Origin: Treponema sp.
GTDB lineage: Bacteria; Spirochaetota; Spirochaetia; Treponematales; Treponemataceae
Reading direction: 5' to 3'
Assembly (NCBI GenBank): GCA_024402695.1
Contig: JAKSTG010000026.1
Span: forward strand, 1 to 38,537
Length of the DNA stretch: 38,537 bases
A model generated the notes under the pieces. It ran no database searches. It saw only the letters and a program-made list of their open reading frames with translations, and was not told the origin of the DNA. The position numbers were made by a program, and so were the translations under genes. Position 1 is the stretch's first letter, and every line of letters begins with the position of its first letter. Shown here in pieces: positions 1-8,400 of the stretch.

Positions 1-54
1 TAGAGCACCGGACTTCGAATCCGGTGGTAGCAGGTTCGAATCCTGTCAGACCCA
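1..54 (+). tRNA. tRNA-Arg(UCG), 3' part only
   Basis: Only the 3' portion lies in the window; the acceptor 5' strand and most of the D arm are upstream of base 1. The anticodon stem is 8-12/20-24 (CCGGA/TCCGG) around the 7-nt loop CTTCGAA, giving anticodon TCG at 15-17, which reads CGA as arginine. The T arm (loop TTCGAAT) is at 30-46, the acceptor 3' strand CAGACCC at 47-53 and the discriminator A at 54. CCA is not encoded, so it must be added by tRNA nucleotidyltransferase. Confidence 0.9.
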
Positions 55-56
55 TA

Positions 57-91
57 TTCCCGGCTTATTGAGTCGGGATTTTTTTTTTTCT
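57..91 (+). terminator. Rho-independent terminator after tRNA-Arg
   Basis: An 8-bp stem (58-65 with 71-78, one G-U pair) and a short loop are followed directly by a run of about 11 T. It lies 3 nt after the tRNA and would end the tRNA transcript. Confidence 0.85.
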
Positions 92-131
92 CTTTTTCCT
101 TTTTTGTAAAATAAATCAAATACTATATCTG

Positions 132-902
132 ATGATTTCTCTTCTTTTTCAATTTCGAGAATTTCTTCTCTATATTGCCAGATTTATTTCCTCCACTTTG
201 TCCGGTGGGGAAGAATGTCTGGTCTGCGGAGGTTTTTCCAATATTATGCCTCTTTGCCGGGAATGCGGGACTTCGGTATTCGATGTGAAGAAAACTCTTT
301 TAGAAAAAAGATGCAGTATATGCGGAAAGGTTCTTGTTTCGGAGGAGGGAAAATGCATGGAATGCCGCACAAAACCTGTATTCAATCAGGCAGACGGAGT
401 TTTTCCCCTGTTCGGTTACCGCCTTTGGAATAAGGAAATGCTTTTTGTCTGGAAGATGATGGGAGTCAGGTCTCTTTCACCTTTTTTTGCAGGTAAAATT
501 AAGGAAGGACTTGAATATATAGAAGAAAAGGTGATTGTTCCTGTTCCGCCCCGAAAAGGCAAGATTGCAAGAAAAGGCTGGGACCAGATAGAAGACCTGT
601 GCGGTTTTCTTGAAATGAGATACGGATTCACTGTGCTGCGTATTCTTGAAAGGAAGTCGGGGACTGAACAGAAAAAACTTGACCGTGATCAGAGAATTGA
701 GACTATCGGAAAATCTTTTGTTCTTGTGCCTGAAAAGAAGCTTAAGAAACAGCTCAGGAAAAACGGAGGGGTAATGCCCGAGGTTTGTGTTCTCATTGAT
801 GATATTTTGACCACAGGATCTACTGCTGAAAGTTGTGCAGAAGTTCTGAAGGAAGGAGGTGTGAAGAAAGTAAAGGTTGTGTCTCTTTTTACAGCATCTT
901 AG
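132..902 (+). CDS. comF: ComF-family phosphoribosyltransferase-like protein
   Basis: A 256-aa protein of the ComF/GntX type. The N-terminus has two zinc-binding CxxC pairs (CLVCGG...CRECG at about 29-46 and CSICG...CMECR at about 61-78). The C-terminal type I phosphoribosyltransferase domain ends in the PRPP-loop motif VLIDDILTTGSTAESC at about residues 222-237. ComF proteins are linked to DNA uptake and to helicase or primase partners in competence, but many bacteria keep one without known competence. The ATG at 132 has no clear Shine-Dalgarno. AT-rich TACTAT (121-126) lies 5 nt before it, so it may be leaderless, although no good -35 is seen. It appears monocistronic; cheW downstream has its own promoter. 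Confidence 0.88.
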   Translation: MISLLFQFREFLLYIARFISSTLSGGEECLVCGGFSNIMPLCRECGTSVFDVKKTLLEKRCSICGKVLVSEEGKCMECRTKPVFNQADGVFPLFGYRLWNKEMLFVWKMMGVRSLSPFFAGKIKEGLEYIEEKVIVPVPPRKGKIARKGWDQIEDLCGFLEMRYGFTVLRILERKSGTEQKKLDRDQRIETIGKSFVLVPEKKLKKQLRKNGGVMPEVCVLIDDILTTGSTAESCAEVLKEGGVKKVKVVSLFTAS

Positions 903-931
903 AGATAATGGAAATTTTTGATACTTTACGT

Positions 932-960
932 TTGCATATTTAGAAGATTCGAAGTAAAAT
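932..960 (+). promoter_or_regulatory. Promoter of the cheW operon
   Basis: TTGCAT (932-937), a 17-bp spacer, then TAAAAT (955-960). The predicted start near 967 gives a leader of about 24 nt that carries a good Shine-Dalgarno, GAGGTGA (980-986), before the cheW ATG at 991. Confidence 0.65.
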
Positions 961-990
961 ATTTAGTAATAATAACAGCGAGGTGAAATT

Positions 991-1464
991 ATGGCCGACG
1001 AAGTACAGTATCAGCTTGTTACTTTTAAACTTGGTGAGGAATTATATGGAGTTGACATCATGGATGTTAAGGAAATTGTTAAGCTCCAGGAAGTCCGCCT
1101 TATTCCTAATGCACCATTCTATGTAGAAGGAATTATTAATCTTCGCGGTGAAATTATTCCAATTATTGACCTTCACAAACGTTTCAGAATCCAGAAGACT
1201 GTTACATCTGAAGATGATCTTCAGGATGCAGGATTCATTATTCTGAACATCGAAAATAATAAAATCGGTATCATTATCGACAAAATTGCCCGTGTAGTAA
1301 CTGTAAAAGGTGATGAAGTTCGTGAACCACCACAGATGGTAAGCGGAATCGGAACAGAATACATCGAAGGTGTAGTTCGTCAGGAATCCGGCTATCTTAT
1401 TATGCTGAACAGCCGCAAACTGTTTAACGCAAAAGAACTTCAAAAAATTGTCGATTTCCAGTAA
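991..1464 (+). CDS. cheW: Chemotaxis adaptor protein CheW
   Basis: A 157-aa single-domain CheW protein, the usual family length. It couples the histidine kinase CheA to methyl-accepting chemotaxis receptors at the inner-membrane receptor array. Family landmarks are the N-terminal VTFKLGEELYGVDIMDVKEI, the RLIPNAPFYVEGIINLRGEIIP core at about 36-57, and the C-terminal half with GIIIDKIARV and GVVRQESGYLIMLN. The ATG is preceded by GAGGTGA at a 4-nt spacing, with a promoter just upstream. It is the first gene of a run with 9-nt and 18-nt gaps to the next genes. A chemoreceptor gene occurs far downstream at 34833. Confidence 0.96.
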   Translation: MADEVQYQLVTFKLGEELYGVDIMDVKEIVKLQEVRLIPNAPFYVEGIINLRGEIIPIIDLHKRFRIQKTVTSEDDLQDAGFIILNIENNKIGIIIDKIARVVTVKGDEVREPPQMVSGIGTEYIEGVVRQESGYLIMLNSRKLFNAKELQKIVDFQ

Positions 1465-1473
1465 GATTTTCTT

Positions 1474-2547
1474 ATGATTCAGACATACAGTACAACAATC
1501 CGCAGAAAAGAAATGGACGCCGTGCTTACATGCATGGTTGATGAAAAAATTGGTCCGGGCGAACTTAATGCGCGCCTGACTGCACAGATCAAGGAATTCT
1601 TCAAATGTGACGGTTCCTGTGCTTTCAGAAGTCCATCTATAGCTTTGAAATATGCTCTTCTTGCTTTGGATATAGCTCCTGAATCTAAGATTGCAATCTC
1701 AGCTCTTGCTCCTGCATGGCAGTATCAGGCCCTGGTTTCAATGAATTTTGTTCCGGTGGTACTGGATGTACGTGAAGAAAACGGACTTGTTCCTGTTGAA
1801 GCATGGCAGAAAGCCGCTAATGAAGGTGCAAAAGTAATCATTTATCATGAGACAGAAGGAATCGTTCCTGAATATGCAGAAATGGAAGCACTTCTTGCAG
1901 TAGGAATTCCGGTTATTGAAGATATTTCCATGAGCGCAGGTGCATCGGTTGCTCTTCCTGTGGAAGGCGGTGCTTCAGACGCTCCGGCTCCAAGAAAGAA
2001 GGCAGGTCTTTTCGGCGTGTTCACTATTCTGGGACTTGAAGAACGGGATGTAATTACAGCAGGTGGAGGAGCAGTGCTTATGGCTCCTGGACGCCGTGAA
2101 TGGATCGTTCTTAAAAAGTTCTGTGATGAAGCACCTTTGACAGATCTTCTTCCTGACATCAATGCAGCCCTTGCATGGGTTCAGCTTAAGGAATTCAACA
2201 GAAACGAAAGCTCAAGAAAGGAAATCTTCAATCTGTATCATCATTCATGTCTTATTGGACGTCATAAGATGCTTGTAAGAGACCTTGATGAAGGCGCAAC
2301 AATGAGCTGTTTCCCACTGGTACTGGCATCGGCTTTTAAGGATGTAAAACAGTATGCGGCCAAGAAGGATATTGAAATCAGACAGGCTTTTGAGGGTACT
2401 GTAATTGACCTTAAGGTTGAGGAACTTTCAGAAAGCTGCATAAAGGCAAAATCTCTTCTTCTGAGAACAGCACATTTCCCTTTGTATCCACGTCTTTCAC
2501 ATTCAGAAAGCGCAAAGATTTCAAAGGTTCTGGGAACATTGCCGTAA
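1474..2547 (+). CDS. DegT/DnrJ/EryC1/StrS-fold protein lacking the PLP lysine
   Basis: 357 aa with the fold signature of the DegT/DnrJ/EryC1 sugar-aminotransferase family: RSPSIALKYALLALDI (about 52-67) where family members have the SGTAALHLAL region, VIEDISMSAGAS (about 147-158) where they have VIEDAAQA, and ITAGGGAVL (194-202) where they have TTGEGG. In active enzymes the PLP-binding lysine sits just before that last motif; here the aligned residue is Arg191 and no lysine is close by. The Asp expected to contact the PLP ring nitrogen (Asp150) is kept. It may therefore be a non-catalytic or repurposed relative. It lies 9 nt after cheW with no strong Shine-Dalgarno, probably translated by coupling. 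The family call is moderately sure; the function is unknown. Confidence 0.7.
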   Translation: MIQTYSTTIRRKEMDAVLTCMVDEKIGPGELNARLTAQIKEFFKCDGSCAFRSPSIALKYALLALDIAPESKIAISALAPAWQYQALVSMNFVPVVLDVREENGLVPVEAWQKAANEGAKVIIYHETEGIVPEYAEMEALLAVGIPVIEDISMSAGASVALPVEGGASDAPAPRKKAGLFGVFTILGLEERDVITAGGGAVLMAPGRREWIVLKKFCDEAPLTDLLPDINAALAWVQLKEFNRNESSRKEIFNLYHHSCLIGRHKMLVRDLDEGATMSCFPLVLASAFKDVKQYAAKKDIEIRQAFEGTVIDLKVEELSESCIKAKSLLLRTAHFPLYPRLSHSESAKISKVLGTLP

Positions 2548-2565
2548 TTTATTTTCAAAAAGCAA

Positions 2566-3408
2566 ATGAAAAAGTGTCTTATTATTGTTAATACTGAAAA
2601 AGAAAAATCTACTTCTCTTGCGAAAAGTATATCTGCTTATCTTGACCAGAAAGGGATAGAAAGCAGTCTTTTTCATTTTGACGGCTTCTCTAAGAAAAAT
2701 CCTGTAAAAAACTGCGATTTCGTGATTACTCTTGGTGGGGACGGAACTGTACTTTTTGCTGCACGTTGCTGTGCGGCTTATCATATTCCTGTGTTTCCTG
2801 TAAATCTTGGGGAATTCGGTTTTATTGCAGGGGTTCAGCCGGCATCATGGAAAAAATGTCTTGAAACTTTCCTGAAGGGAAAGGCACCTGTGGCTGAACG
2901 AAGTCTTGTAAGCGCAGAAGTTATCCGAAATGGAGAGATTGTTTCTTCCTGTATCGGTCTTAATGATATCGTAATCTCGGCAAGGGAAGCAGTTTCGACA
3001 ATTTCTCTTGTAGTATCCTATAACAACCAGAAACTGACTCAGCTTAAATCTGACGGGGTAATTTTCAGTACTCCAACCGGTTCGACAGGTTATTCTTCTT
3101 CTGCAGGCGGTCCAATCATTGACCCGGAACTGGATGCTTTTGTATTTACACCAATTAACGCATTTTCTCTTTCTGCACGTCCAATCGTATTGAATCCTGA
3201 AGGCGAAATCAGCGTAGATGTTCAAGAAAGCCGTACAAAGGATATAGTTCTTACCTCGGACGGTCAGAAAGTCTGTCCGCTTCAGAAAGATGACGTGGTA
3301 AAAGTTCGCAGGGCCGCAGACAAGGCTCTGCTTGTTTATTGTACAACAGAAAATTTCTATAAGGCTTTGCTTTCCAAGAGAAACTGGTCGGGAGGTCCTA
3401 ATGCTTGA
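2566..3408 (+). CDS. nadK: NAD kinase
   Basis: A 280-aa cytoplasmic enzyme phosphorylating NAD to NADP. The diagnostic GGDGT motif is at 57-61 (ITLGGDGTVLFAA), followed by the NLGEFGFIAG motif and the GSTGYSSSAGGPI loop that matches the family's conserved TGSTAYxxSAGGP. The start is the only reasonable one (MKKCLIIVN) but lacks a strong Shine-Dalgarno. The 3' end overlaps recN by 8 nt, so translation is coupled. Length and motifs are normal. Confidence 0.95.
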   Translation: MKKCLIIVNTEKEKSTSLAKSISAYLDQKGIESSLFHFDGFSKKNPVKNCDFVITLGGDGTVLFAARCCAAYHIPVFPVNLGEFGFIAGVQPASWKKCLETFLKGKAPVAERSLVSAEVIRNGEIVSSCIGLNDIVISAREAVSTISLVVSYNNQKLTQLKSDGVIFSTPTGSTGYSSSAGGPIIDPELDAFVFTPINAFSLSARPIVLNPEGEISVDVQESRTKDIVLTSDGQKVCPLQKDDVVKVRRAADKALLVYCTTENFYKALLSKRNWSGGPNA

Positions 3409-5164
3409 GGATTTATCGGTAAAAGATTTTGCCCTTATCGATCAGAATTATCTTGAATTCCGTGAAGGCTTTACAGTTCTTTCGGGAGAAACCGGTGCCG
3501 GTAAATCAATCCTCATTGGTGCACTGAGTTTCCTTCTGGGCGGCAAAGCAGAAGTGGGTCAGATCAGAGCTGGTAGCCATGAAGCTTCCGTTACAGGTAC
3601 TTTCTGGCTTCCTGAGCTGGAATCTTTTGACTTTTCAGCTGCACCTAAAGAAGGCAGCGACCTTGAAGAGGTTGAGCCGGAAAGCGCAGGCCAGTGGCTT
3701 ATGCTTCACGGTATTGAACCTGAAAACAACCGCGTTATTCTGAGACGTTTTATCCGCGACAACGGAAAATCCGGGGCTTTTATTGGTTCAACTCCTGTTA
3801 CAAGGGCAGACTTAAGCCAGTTTTCTTCGTTTCTCGTAGATATTCACGGTCAGCATGAACATCAGTCTCTCATGAAGGTGGCTGAACACAGAAAATTCCT
3901 TGATGCAAAGGCTGGTATTACTGCTGAAGTTTCAGCTTTTACCGCCATGTACGCAGACCTGGTTGCCAGAAGAAAGGCTTTTGCAGCCCTGATTTCTGAT
4001 GACGGAGAAAGGGAAAGAAAACTGGAAATGTTCCGCTTTGCCGTTTCTGAAATTGAAAACGCCAAACTAAAGGAAAAAGAAGACGAAACTCTTGAAGAAG
4101 AACAGAGCCGTCTTTCTTCTTTCGAAAAAATATATTCAGGAATTACAGAGCTGAACCAGATGTTCTCTGAAGAGGAAAGTTCGGTAGTTCCTCTTTTGAA
4201 GAAAATCAGACGGGAATCTTCGGTTCTTACAGAACTGGACAAAAGCCTTAAACCTCTTGATGAAAGGGTAGAAGCAGCTTTTTATGAACTTTCTGACCTG
4301 TCGGAAGAGTTTTCTTCCTACGCCCAGAGCCTGGTTTTTGATCCTGAACGACTTAAAGAAGTTCAGGAACGCCTGAGCCTAATCTATAACCTGAAAAAGA
4401 AGTATGCCTCTTCGGTAAATGCACCTCTTTCTGAGGTTTTTGAATATTTTGATCGGGCTTCAGAGTATATTGATCTGAATTCCGACTCAAATAACCGCAA
4501 AGACAAGATGAAGGCAGAAATTGTGGCCCTTGAAAAGGCGGTTTTCCAGAAAGCAGCCTTGCTTTCAAAGAAAAGAAAGGAAACTTCTCTTGTTCTTTCA
4601 AATGAAGTGGAGGAAATCCTTTCGGAACTGGGAATGAAAGGCACAAAATTCTGCGTAAATGTTACAGAAAAGCCTGGAAGCGAGGTAACACAGAAGTGCG
4701 GTCCTTATGGAATCGACAATATCGAGTTCCTTATTTCTGCCAATCCGGGAAGTCCTGTACAGCCATTGGCAAAAATCGCTTCGGGCGGTGAACTTTCCAG
4801 AGTTATGCTGGCGCTTAAGACTATTTTTGCAGAAAGTGACCAGACCGGAACCCTTATTTTTGATGAAATTGACACTGGTATCGGCGGAGAAGTGGCCGTA
4901 AGTGTCGGAAAACACATAAAAAATCTTTCAAAAAACAGGCAAATTTTTTGCATTACACATCTAGCGAGTATCGCAGTTTATGCCGATAATCAAATTAAGA
5001 TAGAGAAAGGTGTGTCCGAAGGCATAACTTCGTCTCATGTGCATGAAATTGCAGGGGATGAAAGAGTTCGTGAAATTGCCAGAATGCTTTCGGGAGATGC
5101 AGATACTGAACAGAGTCTTGAACATGCCCGTTCTCTTCTTCAGAAATATTCCGGAGGAAATTAA
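3401..5164 (+). CDS. recN: DNA repair protein RecN
   Basis: 587 aa from the ATG at 3401. This start is chosen over upstream in-frame codons because GGAGGT (3391-3396) sits 4 nt before it and the product begins MLEDLSVKDFALI as RecN proteins do. It is an SMC-like ATPase for double-strand break repair: Walker A GETGAGKS at 29-36, a long central coiled coil (about 150-410), ABC signature ASGGELSRVML near 460 and Walker B LIFDEIDTGIGG near 487. It overlaps the end of nadK by 8 nt and shares a TAATG stop/start with the next gene, so it is in the middle of a coupled operon. Confidence 0.95.
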   Translation: MLEDLSVKDFALIDQNYLEFREGFTVLSGETGAGKSILIGALSFLLGGKAEVGQIRAGSHEASVTGTFWLPELESFDFSAAPKEGSDLEEVEPESAGQWLMLHGIEPENNRVILRRFIRDNGKSGAFIGSTPVTRADLSQFSSFLVDIHGQHEHQSLMKVAEHRKFLDAKAGITAEVSAFTAMYADLVARRKAFAALISDDGERERKLEMFRFAVSEIENAKLKEKEDETLEEEQSRLSSFEKIYSGITELNQMFSEEESSVVPLLKKIRRESSVLTELDKSLKPLDERVEAAFYELSDLSEEFSSYAQSLVFDPERLKEVQERLSLIYNLKKKYASSVNAPLSEVFEYFDRASEYIDLNSDSNNRKDKMKAEIVALEKAVFQKAALLSKKRKETSLVLSNEVEEILSELGMKGTKFCVNVTEKPGSEVTQKCGPYGIDNIEFLISANPGSPVQPLAKIASGGELSRVMLALKTIFAESDQTGTLIFDEIDTGIGGEVAVSVGKHIKNLSKNRQIFCITHLASIAVYADNQIKIEKGVSEGITSSHVHEIAGDERVREIARMLSGDADTEQSLEHARSLLQKYSGGN

Positions 5165-5967
5165 TGGCAAAAATTTCAGAACAGACAAGACTTCAGTTTA
5201 AAGAAGCCATCCGTCCTTATGAAGAAAAGATTACCGCCACTCTCGAAAAAGAAAAGACAATCCTGAATACAATTCACCCTGGAGACCTTGGTTCTGAATA
5301 CAAAAAGCTTTCTCTTTGTGAAGATGTAATCTATGTGGCAACTCTTTATATGGCACAGAACAGTCTTTCTCTGAAACTCATGGAAGTAAAGAACAACGAT
5401 GCTCTCAATGATGCCCGTAAGATGCTTTATAAAGCTGTTATTTACCTTGAGGATGTTGTAACCGCAACAATTGACATGCCTTACAGCGACCTGGTTCCAT
5501 ATCACGAAAAAATCAAGAATACGCCGCTGGTTCAGAGATATCTGCTTGTCCGCAAACTGGGACTGGCCATCACAATGCTTAAGGAAGCTTTTGGTGACAA
5601 CAGTAAGTGGAAGTGGTCTTTTGTTGAACTGGATGGTCGTTTTGCCACAGTTACAAAGAATCTTATTGATACAAAAGTTGCCGTAAAGGATTATTTTGAT
5701 CCTAGATCTCAGAACTATGAAACAACAGTTCTTTATGTTCGTCTGATCATGAGACTTATGGAACAGAGTGCTTCAAGTTACCGTGATAAATACGAACTTT
5801 CTTCACGCCGTATTGATGATATGCGCAACGGTATCAAATATCTTCTTGCTCTTCACCGTCTGAACATTGTGCTTGGACAGACAACATCTGCAGAAGAAAT
5901 CAAGAAAAAGGCAATGGTCTGGAAAGACAAAATGGATGCCGACCAGAAAGCCGGTTCAAGCAACTAG
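5164..5967 (+). CDS. Conserved-looking helical protein of unknown function
   Basis: I do not recognise the family. The 267-aa protein has no signal peptide or membrane segment and looks almost wholly alpha-helical. It is rich in Lys/Glu and hydrophobic heptads, with only one cysteine, so it is probably cytoplasmic. Its ATG overlaps the recN stop (TAATG), with GGAGGA just upstream inside recN, giving strong translational coupling. The next gene encodes an HD-domain protein 27 nt later. Position suggests co-expression with nadK and recN, but no function can be assigned. Confidence 0.75.
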   Translation: MAKISEQTRLQFKEAIRPYEEKITATLEKEKTILNTIHPGDLGSEYKKLSLCEDVIYVATLYMAQNSLSLKLMEVKNNDALNDARKMLYKAVIYLEDVVTATIDMPYSDLVPYHEKIKNTPLVQRYLLVRKLGLAITMLKEAFGDNSKWKWSFVELDGRFATVTKNLIDTKVAVKDYFDPRSQNYETTVLYVRLIMRLMEQSASSYRDKYELSSRRIDDMRNGIKYLLALHRLNIVLGQTTSAEEIKKKAMVWKDKMDADQKAGSSN

Positions 5968-5994
5968 CCTTACTTTTTATTCCGGAAAACTATC

Positions 5995-7215
5995 ATGAAC
6001 AAAACTCTTGCATTAAAAATTTTTGAAGGATTCTCTATTCAGCGCTGGAACGATCTGGTTCGTCCTTTTGAACTTGTAGAAATGGACAAGGCCGGAGAAA
6101 AAATGGTTTTGGCCTATATCATCGGGAAATATGAGGAGCATAAAGGTCACTTCGTAGACTGGAAATGGATCATCTATGCTTCACTTTTTGACCTTCTTAA
6201 AAAAATTGCACTCTGTGATATTAAAGCTCCGGTTCAGCAGATGATCATGAAGGAATATCCTGCTGAATATATGCGACTTAATGAATGGGTTTTGAACCAG
6301 TATCGTTCCCTCATAAACGACGAAGATCTTTTCTCGGCTTTTACAATCTATATCGGGCAGAAGGCAGGCTCAATTCCATTACCGGAAGACAAACAGCTTT
6401 CAATGAAGATTTACCAGGCTGCTCACAAGTTTTCGACAATCCGTGAACTTGAAATGCTTTCTGTGGTAAACGAAAAAGTCAGAGTTGAAAAAATCGAAAA
6501 AGAACTGAGAGCCGATCTCCAGAAGTCAATGGACCTTGAAGGCGTTCAGATGCTCATAAGTCATCAGAAAGTTTTTGATTTCCTTCTGAAAATTGAACAG
6601 CTTCGTTTCCAGACCAGGTGGAATCAGACTCCTCGCGTTCCTGCAACTTCTGTTCTTGGACACAGCTACTTTGTTGCAATAATGACACTTCTTCTTGGAC
6701 GTGAAATCAATGTTGGAATGTGCGACCGCCGTATAATCAACGATTTCTTTTCTGGTCTTTTCCATGATCTTCCTGAAGCCGTAACCCGTGACATCATCTC
6801 TCCGGTTAAGCAGGCTACAGATGATCTTCCTAACATCGTTAAGAAAATCGAAGATGAAATTGTAGACAAAGAACTGGTTCCACTCATGGAAGACTTCTTC
6901 AAGGATGAACTGATTTTCTACACCAGCGATGAATTCTCTGACAGAGTTCTCTGCAAAAACGGGGTAGTGGTAAAAGTTTCCTGGGAAGATCTGAACAACC
7001 GTTACAATACAAATGACTTCAATCCTGTTGACGGAAGACTGGTGCGCATTGCAGACCATCTTTCGGCACTTATGGAAGCTGATATTTCAATCAAACATGG
7101 TATTACTTCGAAACACCTGAGCGGTGGAAGAGACGGAATGCTGAGCCATTACAAGAAAGGTGAAGTTATTTCCGGAATCGACGTAAATGCTTTGTTTTCC
7201 GAGATTTGCGGCTAG
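5995..7215 (+). CDS. HD-domain protein, YfbR-like phosphohydrolase candidate
   Basis: 406 aa with an N-terminal helical region of about 200 residues not assigned to a family, then a metal-dependent HD domain. GHSYFVAIMTLLL (His at about 223) supplies the first ligand, GLFHDLPEAVTRD (about 254-266) supplies the HD pair and helix, and RIADHLSALMEADISIKHG (about 350-368) gives the last Asp. This order is typical of the YfbR/HD_3 group that includes 5'-deoxynucleotidases. The substrate cannot be told from sequence. There is no clear Shine-Dalgarno; it follows the helical protein by 27 nt and is likely the last gene of the cheW-recN operon, because prfB has its own promoter. Confidence 0.75.
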   Translation: MNKTLALKIFEGFSIQRWNDLVRPFELVEMDKAGEKMVLAYIIGKYEEHKGHFVDWKWIIYASLFDLLKKIALCDIKAPVQQMIMKEYPAEYMRLNEWVLNQYRSLINDEDLFSAFTIYIGQKAGSIPLPEDKQLSMKIYQAAHKFSTIRELEMLSVVNEKVRVEKIEKELRADLQKSMDLEGVQMLISHQKVFDFLLKIEQLRFQTRWNQTPRVPATSVLGHSYFVAIMTLLLGREINVGMCDRRIINDFFSGLFHDLPEAVTRDIISPVKQATDDLPNIVKKIEDEIVDKELVPLMEDFFKDELIFYTSDEFSDRVLCKNGVVVKVSWEDLNNRYNTNDFNPVDGRLVRIADHLSALMEADISIKHGITSKHLSGGRDGMLSHYKKGEVISGIDVNALFSEICG

Positions 7216-7220
7216 TTCTG

Positions 7221-7249
7221 TTTTCATATTCCGGTATTTCTACTATAAT
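7221..7249 (+). promoter_or_regulatory. Promoter of prfB
   Basis: TTTTCA (7221-7226; 4 of 6 to the -35 consensus), a 17-bp spacer and a perfect TATAAT (7244-7249). The predicted transcript start near 7256 is only about 4 nt before the prfB ATG at 7260, and no Shine-Dalgarno is present. This predicts a leaderless or nearly leaderless mRNA. Confidence 0.65.
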
Positions 7250-7259
7250 ATAAAGCGTT

Positions 7260-8400
7260 ATGTTAGAAGAAATCCGTATACCTATCGAAGAATTAAAATC
7301 CGAAATCTCAAATGTCTGGGGGCGTCTTTGACTCTGACGCCATCTACAAATCAATAGACGAAAAAAATAAATTGACTGAAGCTCCTGGTTTCTGGGATGA
7401 CCAGCAGAAAGCTCAGTCAATCATGTCTCAAATCAGAAAACTCAGAAATCGTGTTGAACCTTGGAAAGAACTTATGGCTCAGATTGATGACCTTGAAGCA
7501 ATGTATGAACTTGCCGAGGAATCAGGAGATGAAGCCGATGAAAATGAAGTTCATTCGATGTACGATTCCTGCAAGGAAAAATTTGAGAAACTCAATGTAT
7601 TGAATCTTCTTTCCGGTGAAGTTGACGGCAACGATGCCTTCATTTCAATCCATGCAGGGGCCGGTGGTACAGAAGCCTGTGACTGGGCTTTCATGCTTTC
7701 CAGAATGTATACCCGCTGGGCTGAACGCCATAACTATAAGCTTGAAGTTGTTGATATGCTTGAAGCCGAAGGCGGAATCAAATCTGTTACAATGCAGATT
7801 TCCGGGGATTTTGTTTACGGTTACCTGAAAGGGGAGTCGGGAATCCACCGCCTTGTACGTATCAGTCCATTTGATGCAAACGCAAGACGTCATACCTCTT
7901 TTGCTTCTGTTTATGTTTTCCCTGTTCTTGATGATTCCATTGAAGTTGAAATCAATCCGGCAGATCTGCGTGTTGATACATACCGTGCAGGCGGTAAAGG
8001 CGGCCAGCATGTTAATAAAACAGACTCGGCTGTTCGCTTTACACATATTCCTACCGGAATTGTCGTTGCCTGTCAGAGTGAACGTTCACAGCTTATGAAC
8101 CGTGCAACCTGTATGAGCATCCTTAAATCAAAACTTTACGAATACTACAGGGCTGAAAAAGAAAAGGAAAACGAAAAGTTTGCCGCCGAAAAGAAAGACA
8201 ATTCTTTCGGAAGCCAGATTCGTTCTTATGTATTCTGTCCTTACACAATGGTCAAAGACCACCGCACAAAATTCAATGTGGGAAATGTTCAGGCCGTTAT
8301 GGACGGTGACCTTGATGAATTCATGAACTCTTACCTTGTTGCAAAGTGGAAGGGCCTTGCTTCTGAAGGACTCGATTCTGATGATGATGAGGACATGTAA
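7260..8400 (+). CDS. prfB: Peptide chain release factor 2, with programmed +1 frameshift
   Basis: RF2 is made from two frames. The zero frame starts at ATG 7260 (MLEEIRIPIEEL...) and meets an in-frame TGA at 7329-7331 after 23 codons. The site is GGGGG CGT CTT TGA C, matching the classical autoregulatory slip site (internal Shine-Dalgarno-like G run, CTT, TGA, C). After slipping +1, reading resumes at GAC 7330 and runs to 8400, giving about 379 aa. The SPF stop-recognition tripeptide (ISPFDAN) is near residue 202 and the GGQ catalytic motif (AGGKGGQHVNKTDSA) near 247, both at the usual RF2 positions. The in-frame ATG at 7312 is not the real start. RF2 shortage promotes frameshifting, so the gene controls itself. 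Confidence 0.96.

Noticed and set aside
3332..3400. N-terminal extension of RecN
   Set aside because: It only overlaps nadK; GGAGGT and the family N-terminus support 3401.
6526..7059. 177-aa open frame on the minus strand inside the HD-domain gene
   Set aside because: Antisense to the HD domain coding region, without recognisable features; a shadow frame.
7312..7329. ATG at 7312 as the start of prfB
   Set aside because: It lies within the frameshift site; the upstream frame from 7260 encodes the expected RF2 N-terminus and has the promoter.
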